Shown: positions 7,914-17,550, numbered from the stretch's first letter. The stretch is DNA of 64,000 nt from Georgenia sp. SYP-B2076 (GCF_003991205.1 NZ_RXOZ01000011.1:338661-402660), one strand, 5' to 3'. A program made the numbers and translations. Notes: generated from the letters alone by a model not told the origin.

Positions 7914-10235
7914 GTGTCACAGCACCCCACCACCGAGGCCCCAGAGCGGCCCCACCGGACCGCCCGCCCCGCCCGCCGGGCGGTCGGCCGCGCCGTCGTC
8001 CTGGTCCTCGTGCTGGCCGCGTGGCTGGCCGTCGGCGCGTTCGGCGGAATGACCCAGGGCAAGCTCTCGCAGGTCCAGCAGAACGACCAGGCCGCCTTCC
8101 TGCCGGCCAGCGCCGAGTCCACCCGCGCCGACGAGCTCTCGCGCGCCTTCACGGACACCGCGACGCTCCCGGCCCTGGTCGTCCTGGAGGCCTCGGACGG
8201 CGGCACGCTGAGCGCAGCTCAGCTGGCGGCGGCGCAGGACTTCGCCGCCCAGGTGCCGGGCGTCACGGTTCCCGGGGTGGGCGCCCTGGGGGACCAGCTG
8301 GTCGGCCCCGTCGTGGCCATCCCGTCCGAGGACGGCCGGGCGGTGCTGGTGCCGATCTCGCTGGACGCCGCGGGGGCGAACGAGGCCGTCGACGGCGGCG
8401 ACCGGCTGGTGATCGTCGTCGTCGACGGGCTCCGGGCGCTGGCCGGTGACCAGCTCGCCGGCACCGGGCTGGACGCCTGGGTGACGGGCCCCGCGGGCGC
8501 CGTGGCGGACCTGGTCACGGCCTTCGGCGGGATCGACGGGATCCTCCTGGGCGTCGCCCTCGCCGTGGTCCTCGTGATCCTGCTCGCCGTCTACCGCTCG
8601 CCCGTCCTCCCGTTCACGGTGCTGCTGACCGCAGTGTTCGCGGTGTGCGCGGCCGGGCTGGTCATCTACCCCCTGGCCGGCAACGACGTGCTGCTGCTCA
8701 ACGGGCAGAGCCAGGGCATCCTCTCGATCCTCGTGATCGGTGCCGCCACCGACTACTCCCTGCTCCTGGTCGCCCGCTACCGGGAGGAGCTGACGCGGCA
8801 CGCCCGCCCGGTCGACGCCATGCGCGTCGCGTGGCGCGCCTCGGTCTTGCCCATCCTGGCGAGCGCCGGGACAGTGATCGCCGGTCTGCTGTGCCTCCTG
8901 CTGTCCGACCTCGGCTCCAACTCCAGCCTCGGGCCGGTGGGCGCCATCGGCATCGCCGCCTCCGTGCTGGCCGCGCTGACCCTGCTGCCGGCCATGCTCC
9001 TGGTTCCGGGGCGGCGCGCCCGGGCGATCTTCTGGCCGCGCACGCCCCAGCTCGCGCACGCGGTCCCGGGCGCGGCGGCCGACGCCGGGCCCGCCGCCCC
9101 GTCCACGGCCCACGTCGCGAGCGACCGCGGCCGCGGGACGGCCACGGGCGCGCGACGGGGACTCTGGCAGCGGGTGGCCGACCTCGTCGCGCGCCGCGAC
9201 CGCCCGGTGTGGGTGGTCACCGTCCTCGTGCTCCTCGCCGCCGCGGCCTTCGTGCCCACCTTCCGCGCGCAGGGCACGAGCGACACGGACGTCTTCCTCG
9301 GCGACGTCGAGTCGGTCCGGGGCGAGGCGGTCCTCGCGGACCACTTCGACGCCGGGCTGGTCCAGCCGGTGACCGTGATCACGGCGCAGGAGGACGCCGC
9401 GGCCGTCGTCGCCGCCGCGCAGGGCACCGACGGGGTCCTCGGCGCGACGGTCCGCGCCGACGGGGCCGCCACCGGGGCGCCCACCACGGGCGCGCCCGCC
9501 CCGGGAGCCCCGACGGACGGCGGCGCACCCGTCGTCGTCGACGGCAACGTCCAGGTCCAGGTGGTCACCGAGGCCGCCGCCGAGACCCAGGAGGCCGTGG
9601 CGACCGTGCGCGCCCTGCGTGCCGCGGTCCATGAGGTCGCACCGGACGCGCTGGTCGGTGGCGCGGCCGCGCAGCGGCTGGACACCCAGGAGACGGCCGC
9701 GGAGGACCTCCGCACCATCATCCCGGCCGTCCTCCTGGTCATCTTCGTCATGCTCGTCCTGCTGCTGCGCTCGTTCGTCGCGCCGCTGGTGCTGCTGGTC
9801 GCGAACGTGCTCTCGTTCGGCGCGACGATGGGTCTCAGCGCCATCGTGTTCAACCACGTGCTCGGGTTCCCCGGCGCCGACGCCACCGTCCCGCTCTACG
9901 GCTTCGTCTTCCTCGTGGCGCTGGGCATCGACTACTCGATCTTCCTCATGACCCGCGTGCGGGAGGAGTCGCTGAGGTCGGGGACCCGGGAGGGGGTGCG
10001 CCGCGGCCTCGCCGTGACGGGCGGCGTGATCACCTCCGCCGGCCTGGTCCTGGCAGCCACGTTCAGCGCGCTGGCCGTCATCCCGCTCCTGTTCCTCGCG
10101 CAGCTGGCGTTCATCGTCGCCGCGGGGGTCCTGGTCGACACCCTGGTCGTGCGGTCCCTGCTGGTGCCCGGGGCGATCCACGACCTCGGTCGCAGGGCCT
10201 GGTGGCCCTTCGCGCACCGGGTCCCGCGGGACTGA
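7914..10235 (+). CDS. MMPL family (RND-type) membrane transporter
   Basis: 773-residue exporter of the MmpL/RND superfamily. It has an N-terminal helix (AVVLVLVLAAWLAVGAFGG), a first periplasmic domain, a first helix bundle with GAATDYSLLLVARYREEL, a central cytoplasmic linker (about residues 370-430), a second periplasmic domain, and a second bundle with GIDYSIFLMTRVREES. The two D-Y-S motifs are the paired proton-relay segments of the family. The frame opens at a GTG at 7887, but GTG 7914 is preferred because GAGG lies nine bases before it. Likely substrates are lipids or hydrophobic drugs. Expression is probably controlled by the divergent MarR protein. Confidence 0.92.
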   Translation: MSQHPTTEAPERPHRTARPARRAVGRAVVLVLVLAAWLAVGAFGGMTQGKLSQVQQNDQAAFLPASAESTRADELSRAFTDTATLPALVVLEASDGGTLSAAQLAAAQDFAAQVPGVTVPGVGALGDQLVGPVVAIPSEDGRAVLVPISLDAAGANEAVDGGDRLVIVVVDGLRALAGDQLAGTGLDAWVTGPAGAVADLVTAFGGIDGILLGVALAVVLVILLAVYRSPVLPFTVLLTAVFAVCAAGLVIYPLAGNDVLLLNGQSQGILSILVIGAATDYSLLLVARYREELTRHARPVDAMRVAWRASVLPILASAGTVIAGLLCLLLSDLGSNSSLGPVGAIGIAASVLAALTLLPAMLLVPGRRARAIFWPRTPQLAHAVPGAAADAGPAAPSTAHVASDRGRGTATGARRGLWQRVADLVARRDRPVWVVTVLVLLAAAAFVPTFRAQGTSDTDVFLGDVESVRGEAVLADHFDAGLVQPVTVITAQEDAAAVVAAAQGTDGVLGATVRADGAATGAPTTGAPAPGAPTDGGAPVVVDGNVQVQVVTEAAAETQEAVATVRALRAAVHEVAPDALVGGAAAQRLDTQETAAEDLRTIIPAVLLVIFVMLVLLLRSFVAPLVLLVANVLSFGATMGLSAIVFNHVLGFPGADATVPLYGFVFLVALGIDYSIFLMTRVREESLRSGTREGVRRGLAVTGGVITSAGLVLAATFSALAVIPLLFLAQLAFIVAAGVLVDTLVVRSLLVPGAIHDLGRRAWWPFAHRVPRD

Positions 10236-10241
10236 CCTTCG

Positions 10242-10273
10242 TCCACAGGCCCTCGTCGCCCCGGCCCTGTGGA
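10242..10273 (+). terminator. hairpin between the MMPL and pseudokinase genes
   Basis: Eight-base arms TCCACAGG/CCTGTGGA flank a GC-rich loop just after the MMPL stop. It may terminate or attenuate transcription before the next gene. Confidence 0.45.
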
Positions 10274-10315
10274 TGGGGCCGGCCGGGTGTGCCAGCCGGC
10301 TGGTTGGGTGGCGAC

Positions 10316-11848
10316 ATGACGGACCGCCGCCCCGCAGCCCCGCGCAGGCCCACCGTGCCCGGGTACCGCCTCGGCTCGCCCGTCGGCTTCGGGGCGGCCG
10401 GTGCCGTGTGGGCGGCGCACGACGACGCCGGCCGGGCGGTGGTCGTCTCGATCCTGGACGTGGCCGCGGGGGAGCGCGGCACCGCCCAGCTGCGGCGCCT
10501 GGGCACGCTGCGGGCCACCACGCACCCGCATCTCGCCGCCGTGCGGGACGTCGTGGGCCTGGACGCGCGGCGCTGCGCCCTCGTCAGCGAGGTGGTCACC
10601 GGGCCGAGCCTGGCCACGGTCCACGCCGCCCGGGGTCCGCTGCCCGCCGGCGAGACCGCGGGGCTCCTCGCGGCCATAGGCAGCGCGCTGGGGCACCTGC
10701 ACGAGCGCGGCATCATCCACGGCGACGTCTCCCCGGCCAACGTGCTGGTCACGGATGGCGGGGTGCCCGTCCTCGTCGACCTCGCGGGCGAGGTCACCCA
10801 GGAGCGCGGCACGGCGGGGTTCGTGCCGCCCGAGCGGCGCGGCGGGAGCCCGGCGGGCGCGGCGGGCGACGTCTGGGCGCTCGCCCAGCTCGTCACGTGG
10901 GCGGCGCACGACGCCGAGGCCACCCGCCGCCTGGTGGCGCCGGCGCTGGACCCCGAGCCGTCGCGACGTCCCGGCGCCCGAGACCTGGCGGCCCTGGCCG
11001 TGTCCCTCGCCGACGCCGCCGCGCTGGTGCTGCCGGACCCGGCCGACCTGGCACAGGCGCAGCTGCGGGCCACCGCCGTGCACGACCCCACCGCGCTCGT
11101 CCCGCGCCGGCGCCCGCGACGGCGGCACGGGCGCCGGCCCGTGCGCCGGGCGGCGGTGGCGGTGGCGGTGCTGGCCGTGGCGGTGGGGGCCGGGGCGGTC
11201 GTCCTGGCGCCGGCGGAGGACGCACCTGCGCACGACGCCACGTCAGCGTCGACGCCGGCGCATGGTGGTCCGGCCGCGGTCGCGCCCTCGGCCGGGGCCA
11301 GCGCGCCGGACGGCGCACCGGGGGCTGCCGCGCCGGCCACCACGGCGGCGCTGGACACCGCGGGCGCCGCCGCGGTGGTGCGAGACCTGTTCGCCCGTCG
11401 GGACCAGGCCCTCGCGGGGGCCGACGCCCGGGCGCTGGAGGCCCTGACGGTGCGCGGCTCGCCCGCCGCGAGGAAGGACGAGGAGCTGCTGGGGGCGCTG
11501 CGCGGCGCCGGGCTCCGCCCCGAGGGGCTGCGCACGGAGGTCCTCGAGGTGTCGCTCCTGCCGACGGACCCGCCGGACGGGGACGCGGGAGCGGACGCCG
11601 GCGCGCGGCGGCCCGTCGTCGCCCAGGTGACCACCCGCCAGGGCCCCTACACCCTGGCCCCGGCGCGCACGGGCGGCGCGCCCGGGACGGGGCCGCCGGC
11701 CGGAGCCGGGCGAACCAGCAGGACGGGTCCAACCGCCGGGCCGACCGGCCACGCGGTGGCCGCCCAGCCGGAACGGTGCGTGAGCATGACCTTGACCGGC
11801 CCGGCCCCCTGGCGCGTCGTCAGCACCGCGCCCTGCACGGGCCCGTGA
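10316..11848 (+). CDS. membrane-anchored protein kinase-like protein (probable pseudokinase)
   Basis: 510 residues: an N-terminal Hanks-type kinase fold (about 14-265), a basic linker (RRRPRRRHGRRPVRR), one membrane helix (AVAVAVLAVAVGAGAVVLA, about 282-300) and an extracytoplasmic Ala/Pro-rich plus globular domain of about 200 residues. The fold is recognisable from PGYRLGSPVGFGAAGAVW, GIIHGDVSPANVL, FVPPER and GDVWALAQL. However the ATP-binding Lys of VAVK is Ser (VVVSIL), HRD is HGD and DFG is DLA. The APE-type Pro-Glu and the catalytic-loop Asp and Asn remain. It is therefore probably a pseudokinase that binds rather than phosphorylates. The ATG at 10316 matches the start of the fold; the ribosome-binding site is weak. 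The C-terminal domain has a Cys near each end of its last strand pair and no recognised family. Confidence 0.75.
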   Translation: MTDRRPAAPRRPTVPGYRLGSPVGFGAAGAVWAAHDDAGRAVVVSILDVAAGERGTAQLRRLGTLRATTHPHLAAVRDVVGLDARRCALVSEVVTGPSLATVHAARGPLPAGETAGLLAAIGSALGHLHERGIIHGDVSPANVLVTDGGVPVLVDLAGEVTQERGTAGFVPPERRGGSPAGAAGDVWALAQLVTWAAHDAEATRRLVAPALDPEPSRRPGARDLAALAVSLADAAALVLPDPADLAQAQLRATAVHDPTALVPRRRPRRRHGRRPVRRAAVAVAVLAVAVGAGAVVLAPAEDAPAHDATSASTPAHGGPAAVAPSAGASAPDGAPGAAAPATTAALDTAGAAAVVRDLFARRDQALAGADARALEALTVRGSPAARKDEELLGALRGAGLRPEGLRTEVLEVSLLPTDPPDGDAGADAGARRPVVAQVTTRQGPYTLAPARTGGAPGTGPPAGAGRTSRTGPTAGPTGHAVAAQPERCVSMTLTGPAPWRVVSTAPCTGP

Positions 11849-11916
11849 GCCGGGCCGCCCCACACGGGCGGCCGTCCGCGGGGACGGTCGCCGGGACCAG
11901 GCCGCCGAGACCAGAA

Positions 11917-11944
11917 GGGCCCCGCACCGGACGGTGCGGGGCCC
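11917..11944. terminator. bidirectional terminator between the pseudokinase gene and sucB
   Basis: Perfect 12-base-pair stem (11917-11928 with 11933-11944) and a four-base loop, between convergent genes. Confidence 0.8.
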
Positions 11945-11959
11945 CTCAGTCACGTCCGG

Positions 11960-13756
11960 TCAGAGACCGACCTCGGCGTCGAACGCGCCTTCCTCCAGAC
12001 GCGCCTTGACGGTCGTGAGGAACCGACCGGCGTCGGCGCCGTCGACCAGGCGGTGGTCGTAGGTCATGGAGAGGTAGATCATCGAGCGGATGCCGATGGA
12101 CTCGTTGCCCTCGGCGTCCTTGACCACCATCGGACGCTTGACGATGGTGCCCACCCCGAGGATCCCGACCTCGGGCTGGTTGATGATCGGGGTGTCGAGA
12201 AGCAGACCCGCGGAGCCGGTGTTGGTGATCGTGAAGGTCGAGCCGGACAGCTCGTCCGGCGTGACCTTGTTGTCCCGGGTGCGGGCGGCGAGGTCGTTGA
12301 TCTTCTTGGCGATGCCGCCAATGGTCAGGTCGCCGGCGTCCTTGATGACCGGGACGAGGAGCCCGCGCGGGGTGTCGACCGCGATGCCGATGTGCTCGGC
12401 GCCGTGGTAGACGACCTGCTCGCCGTCGATCGTCGCGTTCAGCTTCGGGTGCGCCTTGAGCGCCTCCGTCGCGGCCTTGACGAAGAACGGCAGGAACGTC
12501 AGCTTCGTGCCCTCGGCGGCCTGGAAGGCGTTCTTCGCCCGCGCCCGCAGTGCTGCGATGCGCGTGACGTCCACCTCGACCACCGACGTCAGCTGCGTTG
12601 AGGTGTCCAGCGACTCGCGCATGCGCTTGGCGATGATCTTGCGCAGCCGGGACATCTTCTCGGTGGTGCCCCGGAGCGGGGAGACCGCCACCGGTGCGGC
12701 CGTCCTGGCGGGCGCCGCGGCGGGGGCGGCCTGGGCCTGCTCGGCCGCAGCCTTCTCCGCGGCAGCCTTCTCGGCCGCGGCCTCGACGTCCTGCTTGCGG
12801 ACGCGCCCACCCACGCCGGTGCCGGTGAGCGTGGACAGGTCCACGCCCTTCTCGGCGGCGAGCTTGCGGACCAGCGGCGTGATGTAGGCCGTGCCGGCCG
12901 CGGCGGCGGGCTCGGCCTTCGGGGCGGGTGCCGCGGGCGCCGCTGGGGCAACAGGCGCCGCCGGGGCCGGTGCGGCCGGGGCAGCGGGCGCCGCGGCGGC
13001 CGGTGCCGGTGCCGGTGCCGGTGCCGGGGCAGCCTTGGGCTCCTCGGCCTTGGGCTCCTCCGCCACCTCGGCGGGGGCGGCCTCGGCCTGGGGCGCGGCG
13101 GCCGGGGCGCTGCCGCCCGCCTCGCCGACGAGGACCAGCTCCGTGCCGACCTCGACGGTCTCGTCCTCCTGGACCAGGATCTTGATGACCGTGCCGGCGA
13201 TCGGCGACGGCACCTCGGTGTCCACCTTGTCGGTGGAGACCTCGAGCAGGGGCTCGTCGATCTCCACCGTGTCGCCCTCGGCCTTGAGCCACCGCGTGAC
13301 GGTGCCCTCGGTGACGGACTCGCCCAGGGCGGGCATCTTCACAGGCTGGCCGGAGCCACCCGCGGGGGCGGACGGCGCGGCCTGCTCGGCGGGCGCCTCG
13401 GCGGCGGGGACCTCCTCGACCGCCTCGGCGGCCGGGGCGCTCTGCGGCTCGGGCGCCACGTCGGGCTCGGCCGAGGTGGGGGCCTCGGCGGGAGCGGCGT
13501 CGGCGCCGCTGGCGCCGGAGCCGTCGCCGATGACGGCGAGCTCGGTGCCGACCTCGACGGTCTCGTCCTCCTCGACGAGGATCTTCTCGACCACGCCGGC
13601 GACCGGCGAGGGCACCTCGGTGTCCACCTTGTCGGTGGACACCTCGAGCAGGGGCTCGTCGACCTCGACCGACTCGCCGACCGCCTTGAGCCACCGCGTG
13701 ACGGTGCCCTCGGTGACGGACTCGCCCAGTGCGGGCATCTTCACGGACTCAGACAT
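11960..13756 (-). CDS. sucB: 2-oxoacid dehydrogenase E2 (dihydrolipoamide acyltransferase), two lipoyl domains
   Basis: Core acyltransferase of the pyruvate/2-oxoglutarate dehydrogenase complexes, 598 residues. Two N-terminal lipoyl domains (about 1-77 and 137-212) carry the lipoyl lysines K43 and K177 in [12 protein letters not shown]. An Ala/Pro/Glu linker leads to the E3-binding domain (about 290-328, [16 protein letters not shown]). A third linker leads to the catalytic domain (about 365-598) with the acyl-transfer His568 in DHRLVDG. In actinobacteria one E2 of this type (M. tuberculosis DlaT, Rv2215) usually serves several complexes, so the sucB name is positional. It lies 24 bases behind lpdA (E3) in an operon and close to lipA/lipB, which attach its cofactor. 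The two lipoyl domains are nearly identical in DNA as well as protein. Confidence 0.95.
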   Translation of the reverse strand: MSESVKMPALGESVTEGTVTRWLKAVGESVEVDEPLLEVSTDKVDTEVPSPVAGVVEKILVEEDETVEVGTELAVIGDGSGASGADAAPAEAPTSAEPDVAPEPQSAPAAEAVEEVPAAEAPAEQAAPSAPAGGSGQPVKMPALGESVTEGTVTRWLKAEGDTVEIDEPLLEVSTDKVDTEVPSPIAGTVIKILVQEDETVEVGTELVLVGEAGGSAPAAAPQAEAAPAEVAEEPKAEEPKAAPAPAPAPAPAAAAPAAPAAPAPAAPVAPAAPAAPAPKAEPAAAAGTAYITPLVRKLAAEKGVDLSTLTGTGVGGRVRKQDVEAAAEKAAAEKAAAEQAQAAPAAAPARTAAPVAVSPLRGTTEKMSRLRKIIAKRMRESLDTSTQLTSVVEVDVTRIAALRARAKNAFQAAEGTKLTFLPFFVKAATEALKAHPKLNATIDGEQVVYHGAEHIGIAVDTPRGLLVPVIKDAGDLTIGGIAKKINDLAARTRDNKVTPDELSGSTFTITNTGSAGLLLDTPIINQPEVGILGVGTIVKRPMVVKDAEGNESIGIRSMIYLSMTYDHRLVDGADAGRFLTTVKARLEEGAFDAEVGL

Positions 13757-13780
13757 GTCCTGGCGTCTCCTTCGATCGGG

Positions 13781-15160
13781 TCAGTTGTGGGCGTGCAGCG
13801 GCTTGCCGGCAAGGGCCAGCGCGGCCTCGCCCATTGCCTCGTCCTGCGTCGGGTGGGCATGCACGAGGTTAGCGACGTCCTCCGGGTAGGCCTCCCAGTT
13901 CACCATGAGCTGGCCCTCGCCGATGAGCTCGCCGACACGCGCGCCGAGCAGGTGGACACCCACGATGGGGCCGTCCTTCTCACGGACGAGCTTGATGAAG
14001 CCCGTGGTGGCGAGGATCTGGCTCTTGCCGTTGCCGGCAAGGTTGTACTCGACCGTCTCGACGCCGTCCGGGCCGTAGGTCTCCTTGGCCTGCGCCTCGG
14101 TGAGGCCGACGGAGCCGACCTGGGGCTCGCAGTACGTGACGCGCGGGATCCCGGACTCCACGATGGGGGCGGGGGACAGGCCGGCGATCTCCTCGGCGAC
14201 GAAGATGCCCTGCTGGAAGCCGCGGTGGGCCAGCTGCAGGCCGGGGACGATGTCGCCCACGGCGTAGATGTTGCCGACACCGGTGTGGAGGCGCTCGTTG
14301 GTGAGCACGAAGCCGCGCTCCATCGGCACGCCGTTCTCCTCGTAGCCCAGGTTCGCGGTGGCGGGGCCACGGCCGACGGCGACGAGCAGGAGCTCGGCCT
14401 CGATGGTCTTGCCGTCCTGGGTGGTGACGACGACGCCGTCGTCGTTCTGCGTCACGCCGGCGAACATCGTCTTCGTGTGGAAGGCGATCTTGCGCTTGCG
14501 GTAGGCGCGCTCGAGCCCCTTCGAGAGGGACTCGTCCTCGTTGGGGACCAGGTGGGGCAGGCCCTCGATGATGGTGACGTCGGCACCGAAGGAGTTCCAC
14601 ACGGAGGCGAACTCGACGCCGATGACGCCGCCGCCGAGGATGACGGCGGACTTGGGCACGTAGTTCAGCTCGAGCGCCTGCTCGGACGTGATGACCCGTC
14701 CGCCGATCTCCAGCCCCGGGATGGACTTGGAGTAGGAGCCGGAGGCCAGGATGATGTTCTTGCCCTTGTAGAGCGTGCCGTCGACCTCGACGGTGTCGGC
14801 GGCGACGAGCTTGCCCCAGCCGGTGATGAGGTCGACCTTGCGCGAGGAGACAAGGCCCTGCAGGCCCTTGTACAGGCGGGCGATGATGCCGTCCTTGTAG
14901 CTGTTCACCCCGGGCATGTCGATGCTGCCGAAGGTGCTCTGGACGCCGAACGTCTTGCTCTCGCGGATGGTGTCAGCGACCTCCGCGGAGTGGAGCAGCG
15001 CCTTGGTGGGGATGCACCCACGGTGCAGGCAGGTGCCCCCGAGCTTGTCGGCCTCGATCAGGGCGACCTTCTGGCCCAGCTGGGCACCTCGGAGGGCCGC
15101 GGCGTATCCGCCACTTCCTGCCCCAAGGATGACGACGTCGTACTCCTTTGTGTCTGCCAC
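13781..15160 (-). CDS. lpdA: dihydrolipoamide dehydrogenase (E3)
   Basis: FAD-dependent enzyme reoxidising dihydrolipoyl groups of the 2-oxoacid dehydrogenases and of GcvH; 459 residues. The FAD-binding GAGSGG near residue 13, the redox disulfide GGTCLHRGC (C44/C49), the NAD-binding GGGVIGVEFASVW, the second FAD motif YAVGDIVPGLQLAH and the C-terminal catalytic HAHPTQDE are all present. GTG start at 15160 with AGGAG seven bases upstream. It is the first gene of an lpdA-sucB operon. Confidence 0.97.
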   Translation of the reverse strand: MADTKEYDVVILGAGSGGYAAALRGAQLGQKVALIEADKLGGTCLHRGCIPTKALLHSAEVADTIRESKTFGVQSTFGSIDMPGVNSYKDGIIARLYKGLQGLVSSRKVDLITGWGKLVAADTVEVDGTLYKGKNIILASGSYSKSIPGLEIGGRVITSEQALELNYVPKSAVILGGGVIGVEFASVWNSFGADVTIIEGLPHLVPNEDESLSKGLERAYRKRKIAFHTKTMFAGVTQNDDGVVVTTQDGKTIEAELLLVAVGRGPATANLGYEENGVPMERGFVLTNERLHTGVGNIYAVGDIVPGLQLAHRGFQQGIFVAEEIAGLSPAPIVESGIPRVTYCEPQVGSVGLTEAQAKETYGPDGVETVEYNLAGNGKSQILATTGFIKLVREKDGPIVGVHLLGARVGELIGEGQLMVNWEAYPEDVANLVHAHPTQDEAMGEAALALAGKPLHAHN

Positions 15161-15333
15161 AAACCTCTCCTCGAGCGCGCTTGGAGACCCTGATGGGTCG
15201 GGTCCGCCGACATTGTTTCACCCTCCCCGCCGCCGGGGCCAAACGTTCCATGACGAGCCGGTCACATTCCCGGCCGCCCCGGGCGGCCCGCAGCCCAGCG
15301 AAGTCCCAGGTCCAGGCCGTAACATGCACCGCC

Positions 15334-15669
15334 ATGGGTGTCTTCTCCCGCCGCCGGCCCGAGGCCGGGCGCCGGCCCGCCGACCTGCCGTCCGCGCGCG
15401 AGGCGCGCGCGGAGACCGTGACGCACTTCCGTGAGTTCGTCCGCACCAGGGTCGGTGTGGAGGCCTACGTGGAGCCGCCGACGGCGCACGACCCGTTCAC
15501 GATCGTCCTCGTGGCGCGCACGGGGGAGTGGACCCGCCGGCGGGTCCCGGACGAGAAGGCCGCGCGGGCGCTGGCGAGGGAGCTCGCCATCCCGGTCTAC
15601 GACGTCCACCTCACCGGGTACCCCGCCAGCATGCGGCAGTGGAGCTCGGCCAACCGGGGCCCGCGCTGA
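15334..15669 (+). CDS. small conserved protein of unknown function
   Basis: 111 residues, soluble, basic at the N terminus (MGVFSRRRPEAGRRP). It then has a compact alpha/beta-looking segment with HFREFVRTRVGVEAYVEPPT, FTIVLVARTGEWTRRRVPDEKAARALARELAIPVYDVHLTGYPASMRQW. Similar small proteins lie between lpdA and pepA in related actinobacteria and are sometimes labelled oxidoreductase, but no cofactor motif is visible and I assign no function. The frame is open upstream. ATG 15334 is chosen because the upstream part is compositionally non-coding and TAACAT ends eight bases before the ATG (leaderless pattern). It is convergent with pepA, with only six bases between the stops. Confidence 0.75.
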   Translation: MGVFSRRRPEAGRRPADLPSAREARAETVTHFREFVRTRVGVEAYVEPPTAHDPFTIVLVARTGEWTRRRVPDEKAARALARELAIPVYDVHLTGYPASMRQWSSANRGPR

Positions 15670-15675
15670 CCGTCC

Positions 15676-17178
15676 TCAGCGCTGCGCGGCGGCCTCGAGC
15701 ACGCCCAGCAGGGTGCGCAGCCCCATGCCCGTGCCGCCCTTGGGGGTGTACCCGTAGGCCGAGGACTCGTTGTAGGCCGGGCCGGCGACGTCGAGGTGCG
15801 CCCACGGCGTGTCCCCGACGAACTCCTTGAGGAACAGACCGGCGACGAGCATGCCGCCGAACCGGTCGCCCATGTTGGCGATGTCGGCGACCGGCGACTT
15901 CAGGGAGTCGCGCAGCTCCTCCGGGAGCGGCATGGGCCAGAACTGCTCGCCCACGGCGCCGGCTGCGGCCACGACGTCGGCGCGCACGTCGTCGGTGCCC
16001 ATGACGGCGGCGACCCGGCTGCCCAGCGCCACCACCTGGGCGCCCGTGAGCGTGGCGATGTCGAGGATCGCGTCGGGCGCCTCCTCGCGGGCGGCGGCCA
16101 GCGCGTCACCGAGGACGAGGCGGCCCTCCGCGTCGGTGTTGAGCACCTCCACCGTGGTCCCGTCGCGCATCGTGACGACGTCGGAGGGGCGCTGCGCGCC
16201 GCCGCCGGGCATGTTCTCGGCCAGGGCGAGCCACCCGGTCACCCGCACGGGCAGCCCGAGGGCGGCGGCGGCCAGGACGGTGTGCAGCACGGTCGCGGCG
16301 CCGGCCATGTCGTCCTTCATGTTCTCCATGCCCTTCGCGGGCTTGAGGGACAGGCCGCCGGAGTCGAACGTGATGCCCTTGCCCACGAGGGCGTAGTGCG
16401 CCTTCGCGCGGGCGGGCGAGTAGGCGACCTTGACGAGGCGGGGCGGGCGGGCCGAGCCCTGGCCCACGCCGAGGATGCCGCCGTAGCCGCCGGCGGCGAG
16501 GTCGTTCTCGTCGAGGACCGTCACGGTCACCTTCGTGCCCCGGGCTGCCGCGCGGGCCTCCTCGGCGAAGGACTCCGGGTACAGGTGCTTCGGCGAGGCG
16601 TTGACGAGGTCGCGGGTCGCCCGGACGCCGGCGCCGATGGCCTGGGCGCGCACGAGCGCAGCCTTGGCGTCCTTGTCCCGCGCGAGCGGCGTGGCCAGCA
16701 CGAGGCGGGCCACGGGCGCCGGGTCGGAGGTCTTGTAGTGGTCGAAGCGGTAGGCGCCGAGCAGGGCGCCCTCGGCGACGGCCCCCACCTGGGCCGCGTC
16801 CGCGGCGGGCAGGGCGAGGACCACGTCGGCGGTGCCGGCGAGGCTGCGCACCGCCGCACCGGCGGCGCGGCGCAGCGTCTCGGGCGAGAGCGCCGCCGAC
16901 TCGGGACCGACGCCGGTCAGCACGGCGACCGTGGCGGCCAGCCCGTCGCCGGCCGGGACCCGCACGACCTCGCCCGCCTTGCCGGTCACGCCGAGGGCCG
17001 GCAGCAGCGCCGTGAGCGGGGCGACGGCCTTCGGGGGAAGGTGCTCGCCGCCGAGCACGCGGGGTCCGTCGGGGCCGCCCGCGACCGCGATGACGATCGC
17101 GTCGGCGCGGGTCCGGGCAGGGTTCTTGGTGGTCAGCGTCAGGTCGGTCACGACGTCGATGCTAGCCCGGAGGCTCAT
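15676..17178 (-). CDS. pepA: leucyl aminopeptidase (M17)
   Basis: Cytosolic di-zinc aminopeptidase, 500 residues. The N-terminal macro-like domain is followed by the M17 catalytic domain with GKGITFDSGGLSLKP (metal-binding Lys and Asp), MKDDMAGAA, and the signature NTDAEGRLVLGD that supplies the Asp and Glu ligands and the catalytic Arg. The frame extends far upstream; ATG 17178 (MSLRASIDVV) is taken because the next gene on the other strand begins only 18 bases away. It removes N-terminal residues from peptides in general protein turnover; the M20 dipeptidase at 25.5 kb may act on its products. Confidence 0.95.
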   Translation of the reverse strand: MSLRASIDVVTDLTLTTKNPARTRADAIVIAVAGGPDGPRVLGGEHLPPKAVAPLTALLPALGVTGKAGEVVRVPAGDGLAATVAVLTGVGPESAALSPETLRRAAGAAVRSLAGTADVVLALPAADAAQVGAVAEGALLGAYRFDHYKTSDPAPVARLVLATPLARDKDAKAALVRAQAIGAGVRATRDLVNASPKHLYPESFAEEARAAARGTKVTVTVLDENDLAAGGYGGILGVGQGSARPPRLVKVAYSPARAKAHYALVGKGITFDSGGLSLKPAKGMENMKDDMAGAATVLHTVLAAAALGLPVRVTGWLALAENMPGGGAQRPSDVVTMRDGTTVEVLNTDAEGRLVLGDALAAAREEAPDAILDIATLTGAQVVALGSRVAAVMGTDDVRADVVAAAGAVGEQFWPMPLPEELRDSLKSPVADIANMGDRFGGMLVAGLFLKEFVGDTPWAHLDVAGPAYNESSAYGYTPKGGTGMGLRTLLGVLEAAAQR

Positions 17179-17196
17179 CGGCGGTAATCTCCCGGG

Positions 17197-17550
17197 GTGC
17201 TCCCCGCCCTCGTCCTCGCCTCGGTGCTCGCCGCGCTCCTGGCGCTGTGGGCGCTGTGGTTCACCGTCCGAGACCGCGCGGTGATCCTCAAGCAGCTCAT
17301 CGGCGGCGCCGTCGTCGAGGTCGCCCTCCTGGCGCAGATCGTCGTGGCGGCCGTCGCCCTCGCCGGCGGGCACGACGTGCGCGAACCGTGGACGCTGTGG
17401 GGGTACCTCGTCGTCGCCGTCCTGCTCCTGCCGGTGGCGGCCGCGTGGGCGTTCGCGGAACGGACGCGCTGGAGCTCGGTGGTGCTCCTCGTCGCCTGCG
17501 TCGCGATCCTGGCGATGCAGGCGAGGGTGTGGCAGGTATGGACCGCATGA
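17197..17550 (+). CDS. small conserved membrane protein (four helices)
   Basis: 117 residues, four predicted membrane helices (about 3-22, 33-58, 68-88, 96-113) with the motif FTVRDRAVILKQLIGGAVVEVALL between helices 1 and 2. No characterised family is recognised. A TAATCT hexamer ends six bases before the GTG start and there is no Shine-Dalgarno, so the message is probably leaderless. The promoter must lie largely within the start of the divergent pepA gene. Its stop overlaps the next start in an ATGA junction, so the two membrane proteins are probably made together. Confidence 0.75.
   Translation: MLPALVLASVLAALLALWALWFTVRDRAVILKQLIGGAVVEVALLAQIVVAAVALAGGHDVREPWTLWGYLVVAVLLLPVAAAWAFAERTRWSSVVLLVACVAILAMQARVWQVWTA

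Noticed and set aside
7917..10217. 766-codon open frame antisense to the MMPL gene
   Set aside because: It mirrors the real gene, its translation is low-complexity Asp/Gly/Arg/His-rich, and it has no domains. Typical of GC-rich antisense frames.
12891..13889. 332-codon plus-strand frame antisense to the E2 gene, rich in Ala and Ser
   Set aside because: Its repeats simply mirror the Ala/Pro linkers of the real E2 gene.
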